DNA of 64,000 nt, from assembly GCF_020091585.1 (NCBI RefSeq), contig NZ_CP083582.1, positions 2,914,001 to 2,978,000 of the forward strand. Direction: 5' to 3'. This stretch comes from Kovacikia minuta CCNUW1. GTDB taxonomy: Bacteria > Cyanobacteriota > Cyanobacteriia > Leptolyngbyales > Leptolyngbyaceae. Position numbers and translations under genes: made by a program. A model generated the notes under the pieces. That model had not been told where the DNA came from and searched no databases. It saw nothing but the letters and a program-made list of their open reading frames with translations. Below, one piece after another: positions 8,837-18,581 of the stretch. Each line of letters begins with the position of its first letter. Position 1 is the first letter of the stretch.

Positions 8837-9418
8837 TTAAGAAATTCGCTGCTGATAAATCCGCCGCTTCAAACGACTCAGCGATTCCGGCTCAATTCCA
8901 AGATAGGAGGCAATATAGTGCTGTGGAACCCGCTGCAAAAGATGCGGTTCGGTCTCGATCAGTTGAAGATAACGCTGTTCAGGAGTATCTCGATAGAGAG
9001 ACAACAGGCGATCGCGCAATCGAAAAGCGAGGAATTCAACAATGAGCCTCATTAACTGTTGACCATTCGGTGCAGACTCCAGGACATGAATAACCTGTCG
9101 ATTGAGGATTAGAACCTCTGAATTCTCAATTGCCTGACAGAAAAAACAGGCGGGTTGTTGCAGTCGCATACTTTGGTAGTCACCAACCGGATAATGCTCA
9201 GGATGAAAAAACAGCGTAAGTTCTTTACCGTCCTTCAAGAAGAACATTCTCAGACACCCCTTCAGGGTCAAGCCAACAAACTCACAAGCATCGCCCTCTT
9301 GAAAGAGCGTTTCCCCCCGGTTCAGCTTTTTTATTTCTAAGAGAGGCTCGACAAGCATCCAGTCAAGACTGAATTGAGGAAAAATGCTCTGAATGAACAC
9401 GAGTAATGGCTCATGCAT
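8837..9418 (-). CDS. Crp/Fnr-family transcriptional regulator
   Basis: A 193-residue regulator. Residues about 15-120 form a cyclic-nucleotide-binding beta-barrel (RGETLFQEGDACEFVGLTLKG). Residues 150-193 contain a helix-turn-helix (HYIASYLGIEPESLSRLKRRI). The PRSSCAR-type cAMP contact segment is not seen, so it may sense something else. The length matches short Bacteroidetes- and cyanobacteria-type members that often control stress or redox genes. It is divergent from tspO-marR and upstream of the SRPBCC gene, which may be its target. Confidence 0.85.
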   Translation of the reverse strand: MHEPLLVFIQSIFPQFSLDWMLVEPLLEIKKLNRGETLFQEGDACEFVGLTLKGCLRMFFLKDGKELTLFFHPEHYPVGDYQSMRLQQPACFFCQAIENSEVLILNRQVIHVLESAPNGQQLMRLIVEFLAFRLRDRLLSLYRDTPEQRYLQLIETEPHLLQRVPQHYIASYLGIEPESLSRLKRRIYQQRIS

Positions 9419-9630
9419 CTGTTCTTATGCAGTCGTTTTAGTAGTATCAATCCTAAGCTTACCGTTCAAGCTCCCTAACGACCCTGCTCATCGGACACAA
9501 GAAACCTTCGCATCTCGCTAACCGTCTGGATTGGTGCCAGGGCAGCAGAAGTGTTGACCGTTTCCTCACCCCAGCGTCGTCCCAGGATAGCCGTGAGCTG
9601 CGCCTTACTACCAACAACTAATATTGTTTT

Positions 9631-9658
9631 CTATAAAACGTTTGCTATAAAACGTTTA
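9631..9658 (+). promoter_or_regulatory. tandem AAACGTTT operator upstream of tspO-marR
   Basis: Two direct copies of CTATAAAACGTTT follow each other with a 14-bp period, each containing the palindrome AAACGTTT. They lie about 50 bp before the TspO start, in the gap between divergent regulators. A palindromic pair in front of an operon encoding a MarR protein suggests autoregulation. TATAAA could also serve as a -10 box. Confidence 0.5.
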
Positions 9659-9705
9659 GGCGCTAACATGGTTTTAAGCAAAGTTTGTCGTTGGATTCAA
9701 TCCCC

Positions 9706-10233
9706 ATGAAAAGAAATAAACGGGCGGCTACCGCTCATCTAACTCGATCAGACTCGTTGCTTGATGCTCCTGGCGGAGCTATTGCGTTCGCACTGGGAAC
9801 CTTGCTGCTTGGGTTCCTGGCTGCCTGGGTTGGTTTTACCTTTGTTCCCCCTGTGCCGCCTTACCGTCAACTGCCATTTCTTTACCCACCACTATGGTTT
9901 TTCTGGGCAGTCTGGCTCGTCATCTATCCCAGTTGGGGAGTGGCAACCTGGCTGGTTTCGCGCAAACACGCCGTTGCAGATGTGCGTGGTGTACTGGCGT
10001 TGTATGTCATAACGTTGATGGGCAATACATTGTTTTTGCCGATCGGCAATTTAAGCGGTGGCAATCCAGCGGTATTATCACTCATGGATGCAAATGGTGT
10101 GTTTAGCTCGTGGGTCATGTTTTGGCTGTATACGCGCTACTCAAAGCGGGCGGGTTGGTTTCTTCTGCCCTTACTGATCTGGATGCCGCTCACGTTCCTA
10201 CTGAAACTCTGGTTGTGGCAGTTGAATCGGTAG
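9706..10233 (+). CDS. TspO/MBR-like membrane protein
   Basis: A 175-residue integral membrane protein with five hydrophobic segments, tryptophan-rich. The stretch PPLWFFWAVWLVIYPSWGVATWLV resembles the conserved WxxxWxxLY block of TspO, and the end LLIWMPLTFLLKLWLWQLN matches its last helix. TspO proteins bind tetrapyrroles and respond to oxidative stress; in cyanobacteria they affect pigment and stress signalling. The ATG at 9706 is preferred, with a TTG at 9685 as alternative. It is followed after 21 bp by a marR gene, very probably one operon. Family assignment is moderate because the N-terminus is atypical. Confidence 0.65.
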   Translation: MKRNKRAATAHLTRSDSLLDAPGGAIAFALGTLLLGFLAAWVGFTFVPPVPPYRQLPFLYPPLWFFWAVWLVIYPSWGVATWLVSRKHAVADVRGVLALYVITLMGNTLFLPIGNLSGGNPAVLSLMDANGVFSSWVMFWLYTRYSKRAGWFLLPLLIWMPLTFLLKLWLWQLNR

Positions 10234-10254
10234 ATGGGATAAAGGTTACGACTG

Positions 10255-10812
10255 ATGAAAAGACGAACACCGCAAGGCAAGGCGTTGAACAAACAAAGAC
10301 AGCCCCTTGATACCCAATCTCAGGGAACGCAGTCGCTCATCGTGCCCGCCTACTTGCCTCCAGAAGAGCCGATACCGGAGTGCCTTGGGCGCTGGACGGG
10401 CAATCTGCTCTACTGGGTTTCAAGCTTGGGGGCACAGTATTATGCCCAAGTCGTCGCTCCCTTAGGTCTGACGCCAGCCCAGATTGCTGTTTTACAGGTT
10501 TTAGAGGGTGAAGGCATGATGCGACAGGCACGGTTGACCGATCGGACGCACATTGACAAAGCAACAATGGTCGGTTTGCTGAATAATTTGGAGGAGCAGG
10601 GATTAATTGAACGCCGTGCTTCGCCGATCGATAAACGGGCCTTTGACATTTACCTGACGGAGCAAGGGGGAGAGCGCGTTCGGCAAGTTGAGCAGGTATC
10701 GCAGGAGGCTGAAGACCAATTTTACGCAGCGCTATCGGCTGAGGAGCGGCAAACGCTTCGCGCTTTACTCTCTCGCCTGATGACTCGAACAAACGAAAAC
10801 GCAAAGAAGTAG
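10255..10812 (+). CDS. MarR-family transcriptional regulator
   Basis: A 185-residue winged-helix repressor. About 50 poorly conserved N-terminal residues precede the MarR core. LTPAQIAVLQVLEGEG starts the DNA-binding domain, HIDKATMVGLLNNLEEQGLIERRASPIDKRAF is the recognition helix plus wing, and a C-terminal helix completes the dimer region. The R-x-x-x-x-x-DKR wing motif is intact. MarR proteins release DNA on binding phenolic or oxidative ligands. It follows the TspO gene closely with AAAGG nine bases before the ATG and probably represses its own operon through the tandem site at 9631. Confidence 0.9.
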   Translation: MKRRTPQGKALNKQRQPLDTQSQGTQSLIVPAYLPPEEPIPECLGRWTGNLLYWVSSLGAQYYAQVVAPLGLTPAQIAVLQVLEGEGMMRQARLTDRTHIDKATMVGLLNNLEEQGLIERRASPIDKRAFDIYLTEQGGERVRQVEQVSQEAEDQFYAALSAEERQTLRALLSRLMTRTNENAKK

Positions 10813-11297
10813 CTCAACTCCAGTTAGAATTGTTGCCAGATCAAGGGCTTGAGGCTTGTACACACCTAGCTTGAGCAAGTCATCGATCAGCGTGGGGGCA
10901 CTGCGGCATGCTCTCCAAAAATGTGACTTAAGTTAAGTCTTTGCCGCTGAATCAGGCATCCTTTTGCCAGCAACCCACTTGAAATGCCGATTCTTCTATT
11001 GAGCGATCGCAGGCGTTTTCTACTTGATTTAGCAATCCGTTTGCCGGAAGTCCAAATCTAGAACAACCCTTTGCCGAAAGTTCAAACCTCCCTTATATGC
11101 ATAGGTTATGATTCTCTGTCCACTGCACCTGAAGCCTTGAAAGTTGTCCTTTGAGCTTCGTTGAGTCCTATTGGAGGTCTGACGAGACAATGAGATCGCG
11201 ATCGTGTTGATTGGCTGAATTGCCTTAATTTTCGGAAATCTTTTGAGATCGATATAATTGGCGGCATAACTCATGGCACTCATTGCGAGGGAGTTCT
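10813..11297. other. intergenic, no gene seen
   Basis: About 480 bp between marR and the giant kinase. I find no convincing coding frame. An imperfect direct repeat (TTTGCCGGAAGTCCAAATC near 11040 and TTTGCCGAAAGTTCAAACC near 11070) sits in the likely promoter region of the kinase and might bind a regulator. Confidence 0.4.
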
Positions 11298-14200
11298 ATG
11301 ATTGCGCTGACTGGAATCACTGCCCAAAGCAAAATCTATGAGAGTTCGGCATCTCTGATCTATCGAGGTGTAAGAGAGGACGATGGTCAGGCGCACTGCT
11401 TCGCAGATACCGCAAGGGTCGTCATCAAACTGCTGAAGCAGGATTACCCTTCTGCGTTGGAATTAACTCGCTACAGGCAGGAGTACGCTATTACCCGGTC
11501 TTTGGATGTAGAAGGCGTCATCAGAGCCTATAGCCAACAGAACTATCAACGGACACTTGTCATTGTCCTGGAAGATTTTGGTGGGGAGTCCCTGGAGTAT
11601 TGGATACGGCAACGCCCAGAAACTTTTTGCCCCATGCCTGTCTCTACCTTTCTGCCGCTTGCCATCGATCTCAGCAAGATTATAGGCAGAATCCATGCTG
11701 CGAATGTCATTCACAAGGATATTAATCCCGGTAACATTGTCCTCAATCCCAATACGGGCGTTGTCAAAATCATTGACTTTGGGATTGCCACCCAATTCAG
11801 CCGCACTAATCCCACGTTCAAAAGTCCGCATGTATTGGAAGGCACCCTCGCGTATCTCTCTCCAGAACAGACTGGGCGGATGAACCGGGCGATCGATTAT
11901 CGTACCGATTTTTACTCGCTCGGAGCGACGTTCTATGAATTACTCACGGGACAAGTGCCGTTTCCAACAACAGATGTCCTTGAACTCGTTCATTGCCATC
12001 TTGCCAAACCTCCTATCCCCCTCTGGGAATTGAATCCTGAGATTCCCAAGCCAATTTCAGACATCATCTTGAAACTGATGGCAAAGAATGCCGAGGATCG
12101 CTATCAAAGTGCCTGGGGCATCAAAGCGGATTTAGAGAACTGTGCTAATCAATTGGAAACGAGGGTTCAAATTAATTCCTTTCAACTGGGTCTGCAAGAC
12201 GTTTCCGATCAATTTCAGATTCCTCAAAAGTTATATGGACGAGAGGGAGAGCTGGCAGCATTGCTGGCCGCATTTGACAGAGTGGCGGGGGAAGATGGCG
12301 GGGAGAAGGAGAGACGCGGAGACGCGGAGAGAAACGCTATTCCCGTGTCTTCGGAAATGATGTTAGTCTCTGGCTACTCTGGAGTGGGTAAATCAGCCTT
12401 AGTGCAGGAACTTTACAAGCCGATTACGGCAAGGCGCGGATATTTTATCTCTGGTAAGTTTGACCAGTTGCAGCGCAATATTCCCTACAGCGCGATCGTG
12501 GATGCCTTACGAAAACTGGTGCAGCAATTGTTGGGTGAACCAGATGAGCGATTACAAGGGTGGCGATCGCGGCTTCTAAAAGCGTTAGGAAGCAATGGGC
12601 AACTCATTATTGATGTCATCCCGGAAGTTGAGTTAATTATTGGCAAGCAGCCCCCCATACCGGATGTTGGGGCAACGGAGGCGCAAAATCGCTTTAATCG
12701 AGTGTTTCAGCAATTCATCCGGGTGTTTTGTGCGAAAGATCATCCATTGGTCATCTTCCTGGATGATTTGCAGTGGATTGATTCTGCGACACTGAAGTTA
12801 ATCGAACTGATGTTACTTGATGAGCAAACTCATTCGCTGTTTCTGATTGGAGCCTATCGAGACAATGAAGTCACTCTAACGCATCCACTAGCGTTGTCAT
12901 TGGAAAACTTGCGAAAGCAAGGGATAGTGCCTCAGCAAATTGTTTTAGCACCTCTAACATTGGAAGCCCTAAATCAGTTGATTGCCGAGACGCTGTATCA
13001 GAATATTGACACGGTTGCTCCCTTAGCCAAGTTAGTGTTGCACAAAACCGAAGGCAATCCGTTCTTTGTGAGCGAATTCCTACGATCGTTGTACAGTGAA
13101 AATCTCTTGAGCTTTAATCCTGAACAGCGAAACTGGCAGTGGAATATTGCTGAGATTGAAGCTCAGAATATTACTGATAATGTCGTGGAGTTGCTGCTGG
13201 GCAACTTGAAAAAGCTGCCAGAAACCACTCAACAACTGCTTCAATTAGCCGCGTGCATTGGAGCTGAATTTGATTTAGAGACGTTGGCGATTAGCGCAGG
13301 GCGTAACTCCGAAGGAACCGTCGTTCAGCAATCGCCCAAAACAGTTTTTCAGGATTTGTTAGCTGCTATTCAAGCTGGACTGGTTCAGCCCATCTCTGAA
13401 TTAGACGAGAATTTGTTAGTTCAAGCGTATAAGTTCTCGCACGATCGGGTACAACAAGCTGCTTACGCTCTCATCGATCAGTCACAGCAACAAGCAATAC
13501 ATCTGCAAATCGGTCGCAATTTACTCGAAAGAACTTCTCCAGAGCGACGAGCAGAACGGTTGTTTGAAATTGTGGATCATCTGAATGATGCAACCGAATT
13601 AATCACTGAACAATCTGAACGAAATCAGATCGCCGAACTCAATTTGCAAGCAGGTCAGAAAGCGCTGGCAGCGACGGCTTATGAAGCCGCTTTCCAGTAT
13701 TTCAACACAGGGCTGAAACTGCTTGAGGTCGAGAGCTGGCAACGGGAGTATACCCTGACGTTGGCGTTGCATTCAGAGGCAGCAGAGGCGGCATACCTGA
13801 GCGGTCGCTTTGACGCAATGGAACAGCTTGTCGAAGCAGTCCTCAGTCATGCCAAGACCGCGCTTGATACAGTGAAAGCTTACGATAGCAGGATTCAGGC
13901 ATGGCTATCGCGAGGCAACCCAAAGGAAGCCCTGAAAACTGGACTGGAAGTGCTGCGACTCCTGGGAATTGATTTAGTGGAAGCTCCCAGTCAGTTAGAT
14001 GTTGAGGCAGGATTAGCGGAAACCACTGCCCGACTGGCTGGGCGGGAAATCGAAGAGTTGATTGATTTGCCAGAGATGACTGAACCTGTGCCGCAGGCAG
14101 CAATCCACATTTTAGTCAGCACCGTAGGCGCAGCTTTTAATGTGACACCTGCTTTAATGGTGCTGATTGTATGCAAGATGGTAAATTTATCGATCGCCCA

Positions 14201-17200
14201 CGGTAACGCGAGTTGGTCACTGCTTGGCTATGCAGCCTATGGCATGATGCTGTGTGGCGTTGTCCAAGACGTTGAACTGGGGTATCAATTTGGCAAACTA
14301 GCCTTAAATTTAGCGAAACGATTAAGTAACAAGAGAGGTCACTGCAAAGCATTGCTGATGGTGAATTTCCATATCATCCACTGGAAAGCCCACCTTAAAG
14401 AGACGTTTCCCAATTTGGCGGAAGCTTATCAAAGCGGGATAGAAAGTGGGGAGTTTGAATTTGCGAGTTACTGTGCTTTTAGCCTCTGCTATTATCCCTT
14501 TTTTGCCGGACAAGCCCTGACCGAACTGGAGCAACAAACAGCGATTTATCGAGAAGCGACCCACCAAATTAGACGGGAAACGGTTTCTACCTGGCTCGCG
14601 ATGTTGCAGCAAACGATCCTGAACCTGCAAGGTCAATCTGAAGACCCAATTCGTTTAGTAGGCGATCTCTTTGACGAAGAGCAAGCTCTGCCACAGGCGA
14701 TCGCGGTTAAAGATGGAACCAGCCTTCACTACTTTTACTTAAATAAACTGATTTTATGTTACTTGTTTGGGGAGTCTGAACAGGCTGCAAAAACGGCTAC
14801 TTTAGCAGAACCATATTTAGGCGCAGCCACAGCTATCATCTCTGTCGCTATCTTTCATTTCTATGACTCCCTCATCATTTTGAGCGGGTTAACGAATGTG
14901 TCAAATACTGCAAAAGAAAGTTGGTTGAATCGCGTTAATGCCAATCAGGAAAAGATGCAGAAATGGGCACACCATGCCCCGATGAATTTCTTGCACAGAT
15001 TTCAGTTGGTTGAGGCAGAGAACGCACGCGTGTTGGGTCAGTTTTTGGAGGCAGAGGAGTTTTACGAACAAGCCATTCAAGGGGCGAAAGAAAACGAGTA
15101 TCTGCAAGAAGAAGCCTTAAGCTATGAGTTAGCCGCCAAACATTATCTGGCGCGTGGTCGAGAGAAGATTGCCCAACTTTATATGAAGGAAGCTCATTAC
15201 TGCTATGAGCGATGGGGCGCAACTGCAAAAGTCAAAGATTTAGAGACGCGCTACCCACAGTTTTTTCCCCAGCCGCATGATGGAGCTTCCATACCCATGC
15301 ACATCTCTGCTGGAACGACTTCTAACAACTCACAGGTTGCTTTCGATCTAGCCGCAGTGATGAAAGCATCTCAAGCAATTTCAAGTGAGATTGAACTAGA
15401 ACAGTTACTTCGTTCATTGATGCAGATTCTGATTGAAAACGCTGGGGCACAAACCGGATACTTGCTTTTAGAAAATGCCGGAGAATGGACGATCGAAGCA
15501 GCTTGTGAACTTGTCAATGGTGAGCAAGTCTGCAACACACAAGTGCTGCAATCAGCTTCAATAGAAAATCGATTACCTGAATCAATCATTCAATATGTGA
15601 TCCGAACTCATGAGCCAATCATCTTAGATCATGCAAATCGTAACGATAATTTCATCAATGATCCCTATATTCAACACCATCAGATTCAATCCGTATTATG
15701 TTTGCCATTATTGAATCAAAGCAAGCTTGTTGGTGTGGTGTATTTAGAGAATCAATTGGTAGCTGGGGTATTTACACCGCAACGATCGCAACTTCTCAAT
15801 CTACTCTCCACTCAAGCCGCCATTGCGATCGAAAATGCCAAACTTTACTCAAAGCTCCGCGCCCGTGAAAGCCAGATGGCTCAATTCCTAGAAGCGATTC
15901 CAGTGGGAATTGGCATCGTCGATGCAGCAGGGCATCCTTGTTATGCCAATCAACGGGGAATTCAGCTCATGGGCAAAGCGATCGATCTGTCCGTACCGTC
16001 CGATCAACTCGCTGAGGTTTATCAGTTTTATGTGGCGGGAACAGAGCAAATCTATCCGACAGATAAATTGCCAATCATTCGAGCGTTGAGTGGCGAACGC
16101 ACCACTATAGACGATATAGAAATTCGTCAAAACAATGCAACAGTTCCAGTTGAGGTGTGGGGTACACCAGTCTTTGATGAACAGAGTAATGTGGCTTATG
16201 CGCTGGCAGCCTTCCAGGATATTACCGAACGTAAGCAAGCTGAGCAACTTTTAGCCGATTACAACCGCACCCTGGAACAACAGGTCATGGAACGAACGGC
16301 AGCTTTACAGGAAAGCGAAGCAGAAGTGCGCCATCGAGAACAAGAACTACGGTTAATCGCCGACGCTCTACCAGCTTTAATTAGCTATGTAGATCGCAAT
16401 CGATGCTATCAATTTATTAACCGTACCTATGAAGTCTGGTTCAACCGTAGCCGTGATGAAATTCTGGGCAACCCTGTTCACCAACTTCTCGGTGAGGTGG
16501 TTTATCAACGGATTGAGCCGTATATTGACCAGGTGTTTGCAGGACAAACGATACCCCTGGAAGCAGAGATCCCTTTTCCGATTGGTAAACGGTATATCAG
16601 CGCAATCTTGATTCCTGATTTCGATGCGAATGCTCAGGTGAGGGGATTCTACGGTCTCATCACAGACATGAGCGATCGCAGACGCGCCGAACAAGCCTCA
16701 ATATTGGAAGAACGCAACCGCATGGCACGAGAAATTCACGATACATTGGCGCAGGCTTTTACGGGTGTTTTGCTCCATGTCGGATCTGTAACCCAAATGC
16801 TGGCAGATGATTCGGGATCGGCTCAAATCTATCTGGAAAGGCTGGAAAAGATTGAAGAATTGGCTCGCACCGGACTTGCCGAAGCTCGTCGCTCAGTGGT
16901 GGCGCTGCGTCCCCAGTTATTAGAAGAAAGTACTTTACAGAATGCCCTGCATCGTCTCATCGGTCAAATGCAGTCAACGACCAAAACCACTTTAGTTTAC
17001 GAAAGTAAAGGTGTTGTCTACGCTCTACCGATCGAAATCGAAAATCACTTACTCCGGATTGGGCAGGAAGCGTTAACAAACGCCATTAAATACGCCAATG
17101 CCAGTAAAATTCTAGTTGAGCTAGTGTACGACGATGCTCAATGTCTGCTACGGATCAAAGATGATGGACAGGGCTTTGGAGTTGGCAGTGTTTCATCACT

Positions 17201-17315
17201 GGGTGGCTTTGGTCTATTGGGAATGAGTGAACGGGCAGAGCAAATTGGCGCACAACTAGCGATTCAAAGCGAACCTGGGCAAGGAACAGAGATTGTGGTG
17301 ATGATTGGGGTGTAG
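11298..17315 (+). CDS. giant Ser/Thr kinase-AAA ATPase-GAF-PAS-histidine kinase
   Basis: A 2005-residue multidomain signalling protein. Residues 1-290 are a Ser/Thr protein kinase with HKDINPGN catalytic loop and DFG. The next block is an AAA/STAND-type ATPase (GYSGVGKS P-loop near 358, FLDDLQWIDSA Walker B near 490) with helical TPR-like repeats to about 1330. A GAF domain covers about 1350-1515, two PAS domains about 1527-1650 and 1677-1794. The end is a HisKA_3 dimerisation domain (REIHDTLAQ near 1812) and a HATPase domain (DDGQGFG, GLLGMSER). The ATG at 11298 has GAGGGAG five bases upstream. No membrane segments. This architecture is known in filamentous cyanobacteria; the NarL-type regulator 245 bp downstream is the likely phosphotransfer partner. 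Confidence 0.92.
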   Translation: MIALTGITAQSKIYESSASLIYRGVREDDGQAHCFADTARVVIKLLKQDYPSALELTRYRQEYAITRSLDVEGVIRAYSQQNYQRTLVIVLEDFGGESLEYWIRQRPETFCPMPVSTFLPLAIDLSKIIGRIHAANVIHKDINPGNIVLNPNTGVVKIIDFGIATQFSRTNPTFKSPHVLEGTLAYLSPEQTGRMNRAIDYRTDFYSLGATFYELLTGQVPFPTTDVLELVHCHLAKPPIPLWELNPEIPKPISDIILKLMAKNAEDRYQSAWGIKADLENCANQLETRVQINSFQLGLQDVSDQFQIPQKLYGREGELAALLAAFDRVAGEDGGEKERRGDAERNAIPVSSEMMLVSGYSGVGKSALVQELYKPITARRGYFISGKFDQLQRNIPYSAIVDALRKLVQQLLGEPDERLQGWRSRLLKALGSNGQLIIDVIPEVELIIGKQPPIPDVGATEAQNRFNRVFQQFIRVFCAKDHPLVIFLDDLQWIDSATLKLIELMLLDEQTHSLFLIGAYRDNEVTLTHPLALSLENLRKQGIVPQQIVLAPLTLEALNQLIAETLYQNIDTVAPLAKLVLHKTEGNPFFVSEFLRSLYSENLLSFNPEQRNWQWNIAEIEAQNITDNVVELLLGNLKKLPETTQQLLQLAACIGAEFDLETLAISAGRNSEGTVVQQSPKTVFQDLLAAIQAGLVQPISELDENLLVQAYKFSHDRVQQAAYALIDQSQQQAIHLQIGRNLLERTSPERRAERLFEIVDHLNDATELITEQSERNQIAELNLQAGQKALAATAYEAAFQYFNTGLKLLEVESWQREYTLTLALHSEAAEAAYLSGRFDAMEQLVEAVLSHAKTALDTVKAYDSRIQAWLSRGNPKEALKTGLEVLRLLGIDLVEAPSQLDVEAGLAETTARLAGREIEELIDLPEMTEPVPQAAIHILVSTVGAAFNVTPALMVLIVCKMVNLSIAHGNASWSLLGYAAYGMMLCGVVQDVELGYQFGKLALNLAKRLSNKRGHCKALLMVNFHIIHWKAHLKETFPNLAEAYQSGIESGEFEFASYCAFSLCYYPFFAGQALTELEQQTAIYREATHQIRRETVSTWLAMLQQTILNLQGQSEDPIRLVGDLFDEEQALPQAIAVKDGTSLHYFYLNKLILCYLFGESEQAAKTATLAEPYLGAATAIISVAIFHFYDSLIILSGLTNVSNTAKESWLNRVNANQEKMQKWAHHAPMNFLHRFQLVEAENARVLGQFLEAEEFYEQAIQGAKENEYLQEEALSYELAAKHYLARGREKIAQLYMKEAHYCYERWGATAKVKDLETRYPQFFPQPHDGASIPMHISAGTTSNNSQVAFDLAAVMKASQAISSEIELEQLLRSLMQILIENAGAQTGYLLLENAGEWTIEAACELVNGEQVCNTQVLQSASIENRLPESIIQYVIRTHEPIILDHANRNDNFINDPYIQHHQIQSVLCLPLLNQSKLVGVVYLENQLVAGVFTPQRSQLLNLLSTQAAIAIENAKLYSKLRARESQMAQFLEAIPVGIGIVDAAGHPCYANQRGIQLMGKAIDLSVPSDQLAEVYQFYVAGTEQIYPTDKLPIIRALSGERTTIDDIEIRQNNATVPVEVWGTPVFDEQSNVAYALAAFQDITERKQAEQLLADYNRTLEQQVMERTAALQESEAEVRHREQELRLIADALPALISYVDRNRCYQFINRTYEVWFNRSRDEILGNPVHQLLGEVVYQRIEPYIDQVFAGQTIPLEAEIPFPIGKRYISAILIPDFDANAQVRGFYGLITDMSDRRRAEQASILEERNRMAREIHDTLAQAFTGVLLHVGSVTQMLADDSGSAQIYLERLEKIEELARTGLAEARRSVVALRPQLLEESTLQNALHRLIGQMQSTTKTTLVYESKGVVYALPIEIENHLLRIGQEALTNAIKYANASKILVELVYDDAQCLLRIKDDGQGFGVGSVSSLGGFGLLGMSERAEQIGAQLAIQSEPGQGTEIVVMIGV

Positions 17316-17386
17316 GGGTGTGAGGGTGTGGGGTGTGAGGGTGTGGGGGTGTGGGGTGTAGGGTGTAGGTTGGGGGGGGTGGGAAA
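17309..17386. repeat. GGGTGTG-type heptanucleotide tandem repeat
   Basis: Degenerate tandem copies of GGGTGTG/AGGGTGT start at the stop codon of the kinase gene. The complementary CCACACC array lies about 180 bp on, at the start of the response regulator gene, so the two could pair in the transcript. Confidence 0.7.
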
Positions 17387-17560
17387 GTTGGAGAGTTACC
17401 GTGACTTGGAGATTTGGAAAGTATCGATGCGATCTAAGTACAGGAAGTGGATCAATCGAAAGGTATGCCGAACCAGGAAATTTATGGGCTAACGTCTCAG
17501 ATTCATAGAGCCTGAACCGTTGACTACTCCATATCCGACACCCTCACACCCTAAATTCCC

Positions 17561-18208
17561 ATGTCCCACACCCCACACCCCACACCCCACACCGTAATTC
17601 GGATTCTGATCGTCGATGATCACTCCCTTGTTACAGAAGGCTTGGCAAACATCATTAACTATGATCCAGAAATGACAGTAGTTGCTCAAGCAGAGGACGG
17701 GCAACAGGCGATCGATCGTTATCGTGAACATCAGCCTGACATCACCCTCATGGATTTACGAATGCCGAAAATGGGAGGCGTTGAAGCTATTACTGCAATT
17801 TGTGCTGAATTTAAGTCAGCTCGAATTATTGTGCTGACCACCTACGATGGCGATGAAGATATTTATCGAGGATTGCAAGCGGGTGCCCAGGGCTATCTGT
17901 TGAAAGATGCAAAACCCAGTGAACTTTTAAATGCGATCCGTGTGGTTCATAGTGGTCAGCGGTATGTTTCTCAGACCGTGGCAAGCAAGCTGGTAGAGCG
18001 GATGAACAGCCCAGTACTGAGTGAACGAGAGCTAGAAGTGTTCCGTTTAATGGCGCAAGGATTGAGTAATCAGGACATTGGAGCTGCTTTAAATATTGGT
18101 GAAAGCACTGTTAAATCCCATGTAACTCATATTTTGAGCAAGTTGGGAGTGAGCGATCGAATGCAAGCCGTCATTGTGGGTGTCAAACGCGGGCTTGTCA
18201 GTTTATAG
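17561..18208 (+). CDS. NarL/LuxR-family response regulator
   Basis: A 215-residue response regulator. The receiver domain covers about 14-130 with acidic pair VDD, phospho-acceptor Asp in LMDLRMPK (about 67), switch Thr in VLTTYDG and Lys in LLKDAKP. A LuxR-type helix-turn-helix follows (LSERELEVFRLMAQGLSNQDIG, about 150-172, then STVKSHVTHIL). The upstream HisKA_3-type kinase is the expected partner. The first 12 residues (MSHTPHPTPHTV) are encoded by CCACACC tandem repeats. No other ATG precedes the receiver, so the repeat seems to supply the start codon. Targets are not visible. Confidence 0.9.
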   Translation: MSHTPHPTPHTVIRILIVDDHSLVTEGLANIINYDPEMTVVAQAEDGQQAIDRYREHQPDITLMDLRMPKMGGVEAITAICAEFKSARIIVLTTYDGDEDIYRGLQAGAQGYLLKDAKPSELLNAIRVVHSGQRYVSQTVASKLVERMNSPVLSERELEVFRLMAQGLSNQDIGAALNIGESTVKSHVTHILSKLGVSDRMQAVIVGVKRGLVSL

Positions 18209-18235
18209 ACTATGTTTTAATTGAGATCCAATGAA

Positions 18236-18253
18236 CTCCGACTAAAGTCGGAG
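18236..18253. terminator. small hairpin after response regulator
   Basis: Perfect 7-bp stem CTCCGAC/GTCGGAG with a TAAA loop, 28 bp after the response-regulator stop. There is no T-run, so it is at best a weak or factor-assisted terminator; the CCGACTAAAGTCGG core may also be a dispersed palindrome. Confidence 0.35.
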
Positions 18254-18370
18254 ACAAGCTTCTACTTGAGACGGATTGCTTCATCCATCCCTAGACCGTG
18301 CGGAAGTATGGACTTTCAGTGGGCGACAGATAGAAGTCAATCCCCTATATTAAACCCATGCAAACGCTAA

Positions 18371-18494
18371 CAGCAATTTATTAACCTGGCAATAAAAGAT
18401 CTGGCATTCCCGCGTAGGATGCTGTTAGCGCCAGCGTAACGCATCGAAACAACCGTGGATGGTGCGTTACGGCGCTGCCTAACACACCCTACGC
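18371..18494 (+). repeat. palindromic repeat with flanking arm, left copy
   Basis: It consists of an arm (TTATTAACCTGGCAATA at 18378-18394, with similarity extending to 18407) and a palindromic unit at 18412-18494. The palindrome starts GCGTAGGATGCTGTTAGCG and ends with the near-complement. The same unit recurs at 20431-20556 in opposite orientation. It encodes nothing and resembles REP/MITE palindromes of cyanobacteria. Confidence 0.75.
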
Positions 18495-18581
18495 AATCAC
18501 CTTGTCACTTCTAAATCTGTATGAACAAAGGTTGCCGGGTTAATAGTTTCAGGGTTTAAGTTTGCGTGACAGGTTTGAAAG

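Noticed and set aside
11029-11283. 84-codon minus-strand frame before the giant kinase
   Set aside because: Lies in the promoter region, no ribosome site, no family resemblance.
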